Source: Gyrodactylus bullatarudis
Taxonomy: Eukaryota; Platyhelminthes; Monogenea; Gyrodactylidea; Gyrodactylidae
Assembly: GCA_012064415.1 (NCBI GenBank)
Contig: SSNU01000052.1
Span: forward strand, 468,586-532,585
Direction: 5' to 3'
Length of the DNA stretch: 64,000 nt
The notes under the pieces: model-generated
What the model saw: only the letters and a program-made list of their open reading frames with translations
Told to the model about the DNA's origin: nothing
Database searches by the model: none
Made by a program: the position numbers and the translations under genes
In this document: piece after piece, positions 37,001 through 49,000 of the stretch
Layout of the letters: the number at the start of each line of letters is the position of its first letter
Position numbering within the stretch: position 1 is the stretch's first letter

Positions 37001-40000
37001 ACCTCAAAACTTTTGTTGATTTTTAAGATATGAGACAATAAAATGCTGTTATTTTGAATATTATATTTGGGATAAAAATTAGACATGATTATTGCGGGAA
37101 ATCGAAACATCTGAAATCACAAAATTTGAAAAGTAAACTTATCCTTGAAAAGGCAAGACTTTAGTTACCAAATACGAATCTAAATTTTCTAATGTTTATA
37201 GCAGCATTTTATTGCTTCATAGCTTGGAAATTAACAAACATTTTAAGGCTGAAAGTTGAAACCATGAAAAATTGCTGCATTTTCAAAATTCAAAAATTGG
37301 ACTAATTTTGATCAGATTTAATTTTTTACTTTGAAAACTTTTGGGTTCATTTTATTATGTAAATCAAAAGATGGTTTAATTCCTTGCTTATCCAACGAAA
37401 AATATTGATTTTTTTGTAAAAAAAGTGAATTCCTAATTTCATCTCAATTTAACTTTAGTTTGGAATTTGAGCAAAAAAATCATGATAAAGTAAAACTATT
37501 GGTTCATTCTACAAACGAAAAATTCCAAACTATCCAAGAGTCACACTGAAGAGCATGAATGGAAATGGTCAAAGTTAAAATACTACTTGGGCGTATTGTA
37601 AGGGAAAAGTAATAAATCATGGTAAATGTATTAATCATTCATAATTTTTGTCATATTTTTCAAATTTCTCTTTGCCATGATAACTAAAAATAACTTGGTA
37701 CGGGGTAAAATAGAATAGAATATTAAATCCTTTACCATTTTAAAAAGTTTGTAATTAAAAAATGAAAAAATCCTATTTGATTTTCTACTTATGCAATGAG
37801 AGAATAATAATTTCCAAATACACCATATTATTCGTATTGGTTTAAAATCAAATCGTGGAAACTCCCCTTTCTGATACAGTCAATCAGAAGAGGGTCTTCA
37901 CGTACACCTAGTTAATATGAAGATGGGAATTTATGATTTTTACAAAATTCTTAATTTTTTCATCAAGAAATCGAATTTGATCATGAATTTTTGGAACCTA
38001 GATTATGAGGCCGTCTTTCACGATACGGAGAAAAAAAATTTAGAAAAAATCTAAAAAAGGAAAATAAGGAAAATTTGAAATTTTGAAGTAGCGCCCATTT
38101 TTTTGGACTTTGAGTTGAAAATTTTTGTTGATTTCAGTGTGAGAGAGTGATCAAAAGTTGATTTTTAGAGTTAGTCAAAGAAATCAAATATGCTGAATCT
38201 TGTTTTAAGAATCACCCCATAATCGTGTCAAAATCAAATTTTGATTTGTTCATCATTTTCCTTACTTGAAAGTCGATGAAATTTGATATTACAAGATCCC
38301 AGAAAAATGACGAATTTATTAAAAATTTAATTATGATCACCGGTTTTTTGTCTTATTGTGATCTTAAAAATAAACTTTTGATCACTCTCTCACACTGAAA
38401 TCAACAAAAATTTTCAACTCAAAGTTCAAAAAAATGGGCGCTACTTCAAGATTTCAAATTTGCCGTATTTTCCTTTTTTAGATTTTTTCTAAATTTTTTT
38501 CTCCGTACCGTAAAAGACGGCTTCATAATCTAGATTCCAAAAATTTATGATCAAATTCGATTTCTTGATGAAAAAACCATAAATTCCCATCTTCATATTA
38601 ATTAGCTTTATATTGGAATGAGAAACCGTCAAAAGATTTTCATTTATAGAGGAATGTTTTTATGTATGCTTCGGTTTATAAAGTAAATTTACGCCTCTAC
38701 ACATACCCATGAAAAGTATTAAATCAGGTTTTACAAGGGCTTAATTTGCCTATACAGCCTGTAAAATTTCTTTATCGATAAAATCATATATAAGGTCTTA
38801 TTCATCTTGGGAAAAAGTCTTTTGACTATTCATTCGAATTCGAAAAGCTTAAGATCTATCTTGAAACAGAACAAAGTATTCGTCTAGGATTTTACTATTC
38901 TGAATGAAAAAGCCTTAACTATTTGATCGTATTTTCATCAACCTTATTTAAAGGGCTATTTATATTTTTGTGTCTTATTGGGCCGATGTTTTTAGGTATT
39001 TTTTTAATTGTCCTGCTCATAGTTTAGAAAATTACACGTGTTAGAACCGAAACTAGGGAATTCAGATTCAGAATCAGCACAATTATTTAGGGGAAAACCA
39101 TAATAATTTTAAACTTGAAGGGTAATTTGGTTGTCACATCCTTAATTGAAAAATTTGAATTCCTACAAATTCAACGATTTCCAGGTGTAAATCGGACTAG
39201 ATAAATTGTACACAGGGGCCTAATTAGAAGAATTATTATTGCCAAGGCTAATCTGGTATATTTTTTCCCACAAGATATAGATTTTTCTTCAATACAGATG
39301 CACACACAAATGGAACAAGGCAAGAAATGGGGCTATCATAATGACACGAGAATAATTTCAGAAGGATAATGTAATTGTGTAAATTAAAAGATTGATTGAT
39401 CTAATCACTGCTGGTTGGTCTTCCTTGAACGAAATTATAAAAAATTTCGAATCTAGGAAGAGAATCGAAAAATATGAAGAGATTGAATGAGATGGAAAGA
39501 AGGAGAAAGGAGAGACGGGCATGGAAACTATAGATACAACATGTAAACGTAGGGAGATATGAAAAATCAATTCCCCATCAAGAGAGAGAACAAGATGGGA
39601 GGAAAACATTGGATTAGATGCTTGTAAATTGTAATAATAATGATAATCAGTTGTAAATAAATGCATAATCTAATCATGTTGTATTATAATTAATATTTTT
39701 AGAGAAGGAGTATAATAAAAATTAATAAAATGTATCAATCTATTGTAATTGTAAGCGTAGGGTGAGAGTACCGCTTTTTCTCAAAAAAGTCAAAGAACTT
39801 TAATTAAACACACGGTCCTAAAAAGACACTTACATGATATATCTTGAAAATAATTTCAAATTTTACCCCGCAGAAGATTCGAACTTTGTAAAATGTGATT
39901 TTGTCTACAGATGGGAAGGATGAACTCTGAGCCAGACAATTATTCATTATTATTTCAAATTATGTATGTCTATCCAAATCTAAGTATATTGCGACAAAGT

Positions 40001-43000
40001 TTTAGTAATTTTGACATTCATATTGAAGCTTATCATTGGAGCCTGAATGTACTACAGTATGTGAATGAAAAAAACCGGTGCTCTACCTTGGGTTAATAAT
40101 AGAGCCTCAAGACGTCTTGAAAATCTTATTGTAACCAGCTATTCCCTCTGTTCTAAAAACCATTTAAAAAAAAGAAATTTTTTATGATAACATCAGGGTT
40201 CAGAGTTACAAGGTCATAAAATGTATTATTTTGAAGATAGGGTATTAAAATAATGCACGGTATTTCATTGACACAAATGATCTCAATCCACATTTTTTAG
40301 GGTAAAATGATGATTTTCATTGCTGAAAAACTTGCTAGGCTCAAAAATTAAAATGATAACTTTGAAATTATCGCGATATTTCAGTTTAATCTTAACATTA
40401 ATTGATTTTCCATATTTTTATTCGGTTTACTTGTAAATAGTATAAGCTAGATTTTTTGGTAAATTAGTGATAAAAATTAAATCTTAAAAAATAATTTTAG
40501 GGTATTATTTTTTGAAGCTTAATAACTTATTAAGTTTGGTCTCTAAGAAATTTACAAAAATCTCGATATTTTTATCTAGAAATCGAATTCGATAAAGATT
40601 TCTAGGAATTCAGATCATTAAGAATGAACACTTCAAATGTTGAGATATCAAGAAATCTTTTTCAATTTCTTGAAAAAAAAGTAAAGATTTTTATATCATT
40701 ACTTCTAATCAAATCCTGGATCCAAGCTATCGAGCGAAATCATCAATAGCTATAGTTTGCCAGGTTAAAGTAATGATGAATATTACTCAAAAACTAAAAA
40801 CAATCTTTTTTACATATGAAAAAAAAATCAATAATCTAATTATTTTAATTTCAAGAGAAAATTGAAAAAAATGTGTCAAAAAACTTTGTATTCTAGCGCA
40901 AGCTTATTCTGTTATGGGATTAACAAGGATGCAAAGAAAATTGAATGCAAAATAAATACATGTTAGAGTGATAATCGTAGCCGTTCAAAGTTTAATTAAC
41001 AATGTAATATACAGGGCATCCAAAAATATGCCAATTTTTTTTGGAATATATTCTTAAGAATATTCTACATAAATATGCTTTTTATATGCCAAAAAATCTG
41101 TGAAAAGGATAAATATAATCTATTTTCTTAAAAAAAATCAATCAGTATTGTTAGCATAAATAACCTGCAAAATCGAAGATTTATTCTTAAACGCTATTCC
41201 TTAGCAAAACTTGCTAATAAGCTCATCACTTTTGTTGATTTTTAGATGACCTTTGAATAAACTTTGCAGAAGACATCATAAAACTTTCAATTAAAATTTC
41301 TAACTTGGATGTATGTAACTATGTAAAGACTATTTAATAAAAAATGACGAATAAAAAAGCTCTTATTTCTTATTGGACGATCCTAAAAGTGATACAAACT
41401 AAGAAATTCTATACAGTTCTTAACGATCTGAACGATCTATTGGAAAGAAGATTTTAAAAATTAGTAATTATTAGTCACTTTACACGAAATAAGAAAAGGC
41501 TTGTGTTTTTCATTCAATTAGTCTGATTATATTCATGTTGACAACAAAATAGTCTAAAAATATTCTTTATTCACTAAGGCTGAGAATAATCAAAAATATT
41601 CCTAAAGCATAATTTTGGATGCCCTGGAAATATAGTTGGGCTTATTAAATTTTTTTTGAAATAACGAGCTAAATTAGTGAGAAATCTGTATAAAATTGTA
41701 TTTGTGAAATATTCTCTCATCTATTTTTATTTTATTCTATCTTGATAAGTTATAGCTAATTTGCACTGAACTGCTAACCCGTAATTGAGTATAAATTAGG
41801 AGGAATTGCTTCAATGTATTCCGTGAATAAATGAATAGAAATAGTATTATTAAAAATTAAATAGAAGAAAAAAAACGTGGGAGTTTATGCTAGGTTAGAC
41901 ATGCAACGAAATCTTACATTTCAATCAGAGTTTCACCAGTTATAAGGTTGACTTGTTCTTCTCCATAAAACTGTTTTTCATCAACACTGAACAATTTGAG
42001 GTAAGAGGCATATAATTATAATTATTTATAGAATTCTACAAGTAATTTTGATTTACATTTTGACAAGAAAATAATTCGAGACTTTTGACAGATTTCAAAA
42101 CAAATTCTAATCAACAACGTTGATTCAAAAATTCCTGAATAATATTTGAAAATTAGGGGAACAAGTGTACAAGCAAACTTTATTCAACGATTTTAACTAT
42201 TAAAGACTAGGAGGAATTTTTTAAGAAACATCGCTGAGATCGGAAATATCGTATGGTTTCAGAATACGCTGATGACGAATATACAATTTTCTCCAAAAAA
42301 TGACAATTTTTATTTCAAGAGATGTATTCTAAGTGATTTCAAATTCTGCGGGTATGGTTTCGATAAAAGTTTCTTTCTTTTTTTCTCAAAAACGTTCTTT
42401 ATAACCATACATGCCTTGCATTTCTCTGATTCGTTCTTTATAACGTTCCTAGGAAATCTTCTAATCTTTTATCTCAATTAGTAGAAATATTCATTTCTAA
42501 GAGGATTTTGAAGACGAGCGAATAATGAATAATAAAGCTTTCAGTTACAACTGGATACCTTTCTCAGGAAAAGACAATGAACTCAGTGAAACCCTACCCC
42601 TCCTACCTGTGATATTCTTTCAATTCCCATTAGTCCAATCAGGATTTTTTATTTTTCAGTATTGTATGTATAAATATCAAGCTGGTGGAAGAGTCTGATG
42701 AGAGCCGGTGAAATGAAAGCTTTATTACTCATTATTCGCCGGTCTTCAAAATCCGCTAAGAAATGAATATTTCTACTAATTCAGATAAAATTTTTGAAGA
42801 TGTTCGGCACTATTTCCCATCAAACCTTTGTATTTTTATGAATAAAAAATTGTAGCTTGATAAGTCATAACTCATTCGAAAGAATACTAGTTCTTATTAC
42901 AGAAAAGTGGTTAGTAAAGTATTTTCAGTTTCTTCAAAACAGAATTATGGCTTGAGAAAGTTACCTGTCCCATATAGGGTTAAAACATTTTCCATGATTC

Positions 43001-46000
43001 TTGTTTCTGAGAATATATCACAAACTATACAATTTACTAGCCAAGATTAAAAATGCTATTGGTACATGTTTGAGCTGTTTTAGAAATGAGAAGAATTCGT
43101 GATCCTTTTTGATCGAGAAAATTAATCTAATTAATATTTTCAGAGATGATAAAATTCAGATTCATCGATAGTAAACCTGAATAGCAAATTCAGAAAAAGA
43201 TATATTTTTATATATTTCTGTAATCAAAGACCAAAAGAGCCATTCCGATTGATACACTATAATGATGGATGAGTCAAAGAGTAAAAAAAATTTTTTTGAA
43301 AAAATTAGACAAAAAATAAGCAGTAGAGGGAGGGGAAGTGAGAAAATTAAATTGCAGTTAAATATCAACAAGTGTACTATAAAATTTAGGATACACCTTT
43401 TTTAGAATTATTATCATTTTCCTCGGAGAGGAGTGATACCACACGTTTTCAATTAACCTCCAGGACATCAAGCTACATATTAATCGATTTGGATTTTCCA
43501 TTATAAATACACAAATTTGGGTGAAATTTTGAAAAAGAAACATACACGATCAATGTTTACTCTACTGGGGTGAGAGAAAAGATAACAATCTTTCTCTCAA
43601 AATAATGAAGCAAAAATTGATTCTATTTTCTATATTTAAATACGCGATAGAGAAAGTGACATTGGGGAAAAATTAGGGAAATAAAAAGTTGATCCACACA
43701 TGATGTATAATTTCCCATGAAATTAGAGAATAAAAGAAAAGAAACGATTTGAATACAAATTAGAGGGAAAATTATCCAGCTGGGACCTGTGTGAATAGAA
43801 TGAACCACAAAAAATTAGTTACTACGTGCTTACTTTGGAATTTTGAAACTACGCTGCATCATCTTGGCTCTTTTCACCTCTGATTCTGTTTGAACATCTA
43901 CGTCATCGGTTGACTTTATTAGTTGAGAGTTTTGCAAAAAATCTTGGGTATCTTCGTTTAAATTCCATTTTTTGGATTCCTAATAAATTAAATTAGTTAA
44001 TATCCATATATATACAAGTGTGTTAAAACTGATTCAATGAAACACAAACTTCTCAGGTCTAAGATGTAATGTTCCTGAATTCGGACAACAAAAAGACTTG
44101 TCATATTTGATAAATTTAAAAATACTTTCAAAATATTTAACAGAGTACAGTACATAAAAATAAGAGTTTACATAAAGATTTAAAAACGAACTGAAAAATA
44201 AGATTTCAGATTTTTTGTTATAATTAAACTTGAAATACGTATTTTTAATAAATTATAATTACATAATTAGTAATATGAGTAATAATGAAGATATTGTATC
44301 GTGTAATTCTCCAGATAGAAAGAATCTGATGAATTTTATAATTTCATTAGAAACAACTAATAAAAGTAGGGAATGTTTCTAAATAGTGAAAATATTTGCC
44401 AAGGGCAAAATGAATAAATTCTTCCTTTTAATTGAAATAATTGAAAGAAAAATTATGGTAAACCATACGTCTTAGAGCCGAAAAGTTCATTATCTATTAG
44501 ATAATGAGTAGATTTAAACTAAATTTTAGATATCTCTTCGAGACTCTTTTGGGATTTTTAAAATTTGTTTAGTGTAAATTATAAAATAGATTTTATGTGA
44601 TATTGGTGAGACATGCGTAATAAGTTATTACTAGGGCGACCAAAATGCCTTTTTTGCCTTTTTTGAGAGTGAATCTAAAATACTTTGAAAATATTAAAAA
44701 TTCAGTCCTTTTTTTTCTAAACCTATTAATAAGAGAAATAAGTTTGCCTATTTTGCCTATTTCGAGGAGGCTTGCCTTTTTTTAAAAGGATTGTTTTTTC
44801 ATTTTTTACAATTACTTTATTATTACTAAAAACTAGGGCGACCAGAAAAAGGCATAATTTTAATGAAAAAAGGCTATTTTTAATTCTAAAAAAGGCAAAA
44901 AAGGCAAATTCATAAAATAGAATGTTTCTCACAAGAAGCATGTCAAGAAGATATTTGCTAATAGAGGACTTGAAGTAGATCTCATTGCTAATCCAAAAAG
45001 TAGCTTTACCAACATAGTAAAGCAAAAAACGTAAATTCATAAAATTGAATGTCTCTCACAAGTAGTGATTTTTAAAAATTAATCAACTCTTTAAGCCTTT
45101 CAAGTGAATAGAATGAGATGTTGAGTTGGATAATCCATTTCTATTGGCTGTTTACCGAGTCCCCCATAAAATTAGATTCGGACAATAAAAATTTAACTAA
45201 GATCAAGATAAACAATGATAAAAAATTTGCACAATCCTTGAAAAAAATGAAAAAGCAATCCTTTTAAAAAGGCAAACTTATTAAGAGGTTTAGAAAAAAA
45301 GGACTGATTTTTTAATCTTTTCAAAGTATTTTAGACTCACTCTTAAAAAAAGGCTTAGAAATAAGAAGATGCCAGATTATTTCATAAATAAAGATCTCTA
45401 TTTCGGGCATACTCATCAGTGTGATACATGCCATATAAATACTGGTTTTACAAGAGAGAATAGAGATGATGTTATTGGTTGAAATTTCAACTCAAAATGT
45501 ACAATTGGTTAATACCTGTTACCAGGTAAGAAATGTTGAATTTATAATTTTGTACAGTTTCAAGTGAAACGGTAAGATGTTCTCGTTCTCTCTTTCGACC
45601 GTTTCTGGATGTGAAGCTATCAAGAAACGAGGACGGATCAATTACTAGAGGTATCCACAGAAGAGTACATTCACAAAAAAGTTACTGAATTTCAACTCGT
45701 TTATCCCCATGAAGGTAAAACGAGGCCTGATAACAGCTCTAGCGAAGAGGACCCGCAGAATTGTATCGGAATCTGCATGGGAAAGTGAACTAGAAGACCT
45801 GATCAGAATTTTCTTATCGAATGATTATCCAATTGAATTAATCAACGACCGTCTTTCAAAGCTTTATACGCCAAAAGGGAAACCAAAAGAACAGGAAGGT
45901 GAGACTGTGATCTTGAGTTTGCCATACAAAGGAGATAAGATAGCAGCAACTTTCCAAACGAAAATCAATCAAGTTTTCAGTGATACGTATCCAGGTGACA

Positions 46001-49000
46001 ACCTGAGAACGATTTTCAAGACACAAAAGCTGTTTACTAACTGCTCCAAAGACGAAATGGAAGCCTCCAAAAAGAGCAACTTGATCTATAAGTTCAAATG
46101 CCCTTGCGATTCAGTTTACATTGGACGCACGACAAGAAGACTTGAAGATAGGATTGATGAGCACCTCTATAAGGGTCAGACTGCCATCAGAGAGCACTAG
46201 AGAACATGTAATGCCCAAGTTTCCCCTCAAAACTTTATTTGGGAAATAATCTGGCATCTTCTTATTTCTAATTCACTCATGACATCGGTAGCTCAGCTTA
46301 AAACCAATGTCTCTGAACATTTATCTCAAGCAAAAAAGGCATTTTGGTCGCGCTACTAATAACTGATAATTTCCGATATAAGGCAAAAGATTCCCTACAG
46401 CCAATTTCCTCACACTTTTACTCAGAATCTAGTTAATTCCAGTTTCAAAGAAAAAAATCACTATAATTCATTCAAATTAAATATTCGTGGTGACTATGAG
46501 TTTGATTTTCATTAGTTTCACGCTGGACCTTGATAGGTATAGAATCTTGTTTATTATCAAATAATAAATTACCTAAAAAGATCGGGATTTTCAATTTCAT
46601 CTGAAATGAGGTCAATAAATCACTACATTCGTCGTGTAAAAATGTGTGAGACAATAGTTTTTTGTCCAAATAAATACTGTAGTTATCAAGACTCTGTTGA
46701 TAACAGCAATGTATTTTATTTGCATTTCACAATACACAATGTGTATTACACATCAATAGTTATCCAATCTATTCTTGCTATATTCATCTATAGATATTTC
46801 TCTTGTTTGATATTATTATTTACTATTGGACTGAGTGAGAAAAAACACTTTGCATAGAAAGAGTAGAAAGAAATCACTGAGTATAGCATATATAGAAGAA
46901 TAGAAAAAAGACTAAAAGCGACAGTAATACAGTTGCTGTTTGAAGAGAATAATGACTTGTATGGAGACTCTCGGATTGATTCCCAAGAGCTGACTACAAA
47001 TGTAGAAAATAAGAAAGAAAGCAAAAATTCTCTCATTTATTAACTCATGTGAACTATTTTTGCCTCGATTGACTATCTTTCCGATTGGAAATATATAGAT
47101 TCCATATATATAAATATCCCCCTATTGATGATAGCGAATGGGGTGGCATTCTGAGATCCCCTCTGCACTTTATTGTTTCAAGTTATTATTATTAATTGAG
47201 TACAACAAACATTGCATTTCAATATCTACTCCTAAGGGGGACATTGTAGTAGTGTACTTGGTGGGAGCAAATTTTGAAGAGACTATAGAATTGAATAGAG
47301 ACATTTGATAAAAAATTTACATTAGAATGTAAATAAATACTACAATAGTATGTGAACATTGAACAATATCATGAAATGAATGAATCTCACAAAGTAAAAC
47401 TCAATAAATACTACTCCTGAGATAGGAGGCTAATAAAATTTGTATGAATTGGCTTTTGGATGAAATAGTCACACAATTCAATGATTATAATCATTAGCTA
47501 ATTATAATAATGCAAGAGACAAATGAATTTTGGTCATTTTTGCTTAGCAATTGCTTATTAGTAATCGTTAATAAAACGGTCATGCAAAAAATTGTGATAT
47601 GTTAAATTAAAGAAAAGAAAATTTTCTACAACCCACGGCTTGACCACTTTCAGGTAGAGGCTATAGATTTAAATTAATCTCTAAGAAATATGAAAGTTGT
47701 TTGAAATTTGAGAAAATTTTCAAGAGTATTTTACTAGCCTTTCTTGTCGGTGTAGAAAATTATCTTTTATGATGGAATAGTTGAAAATTGCTCCAGTGGT
47801 TTTAGAATTTCAAAATTAACTGAGGGTAGCAAAAAGACGAGAAAAATTTCTGCATTTCTCAGAATATCTAAATTTTTAAATTATGACTTTTTTTATATAT
47901 AATAATTAGATTTAAAAACTTGAAATTTCTAAATAAAACTTACTTTAGTGTGATCCAAATCACTTTGTGGTGTCTCTGTGGTATTAACTGAGGATTCTTG
48001 TGGTATTGAGTTAATGCTAGCCTTGATTTGGTCACAGGAGTGTAAATCTGACGAATTATCTGAGGCCATTTGTGGGCCCTTTTCATTCTGCACATCGACA
48101 GTCTCGTGAATTACACAGGCCGATTGACGTTTACGCTTCTCTATGAGAGATCAAGGAATGAATTTTGAGATTATATTACAGGAAAAAATGAATCAAAGAA
48201 AAAATTCTCATTTCTCTAATAATGAGGTGTAGATAATTTGAATTTTGATCAAGGCCATGAAAATGTAAATAAATAACTATCAAAACATGTATGTAATCTC
48301 ATTCTTGAATTATGGAGAATAGTAGGTAATGAGAATATATTGATAATTGCTAATAAGCATTTTTTAGATTTTAATGCTCAGTAAGAAAAAAATCACCATG
48401 GAAGTAAAATAGAGTACAAGTCCACTTGATTATAATTAAGAAGGATAAAATGAAAGACATACGTCAGTTTTTTTTCTAGGGTCTCTTGAAGAAGTATCAT
48501 TAGAGAGAAACTTTGTGTCAATATTAACAGATGAAGTTAATTAATTTCTTCAGGTGATTATGTTTCAAAATATTCATAAATAATGTAAACAGTTTAGTCA
48601 GAATAAACGAATAAATCGGAGATTATGATCGAGTATTGAAAAACATCATATGGCCTCATTTAGAACATGTGGAAATTACAATCTGGCAATGAAACGCAAG
48701 AAAAATGAAACAAAAAATCAACACATGTCAAAGAAATGCAAGATCAAATATTTTTATAACAGAACTCACGCTTCATTGATACAGATTTGTGGTATCTAAG
48801 ACTCTCTTCAAAGAACGAATCTCTACTAGCATTATTTCGTTGGCTATTTTGATTCGAAGAATTTGAATAATAGTCTGATTTGAAATGTTTTGAAAAATAT
48901 TCATGAATTTTGCCATAGGTCAGAGCTCTAAATCCTTCTGATTGACCCTCTAGCTGTTCTTCGACATAAGAAATTTCACCATCTCTTCTGAAGAAAAGGA

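Larger units (their letters stand above)
36836..43833. other. ERG intron 5 (7 kb) with foldback and MITE copies
   Basis: This is the largest intron in the window. It contains the best-preserved foldback copy (37908-38612), partial arms near 37250-37480 and 40510-40640, and a TIR element (41012-41626). No gene was recognised. Confidence 0.6.
44624..46363. mobile_element. Composite TIR element enclosing a Penelope endonuclease fragment
   Basis: Terminal inverted repeats of about 35 nt, gttattactagggcgaccaa at the left and its near-exact complement ending at 46363, bound 1740 bp. Inside the left end, about 44660-44808 is reverse-complementary to 45232-45360 (blocks such as aaatactttgaaaa and ggaaaaatcctttt-like runs). 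A second copy of the terminal sequence ctagggcgaccag occurs near 44833. The right part holds the Penelope fragment. Ends starting TAGGG recall hAT elements, but no 8-bp duplication is evident. Confidence 0.7.
43980..47943. other. ERG intron 4 (4 kb) with composite Penelope/TIR element
   Basis: The intron links two poorly conserved cytoplasmic linker exons. It contains the 1.74-kb composite element at 44624-46363. The remainder shows no gene. Confidence 0.6.

Noticed and set aside
44726..45040. 104-residue minus-strand protein
   Set aside because: It lies across the inverted-repeat arms of the composite element and consists of repeated low-complexity sequence.
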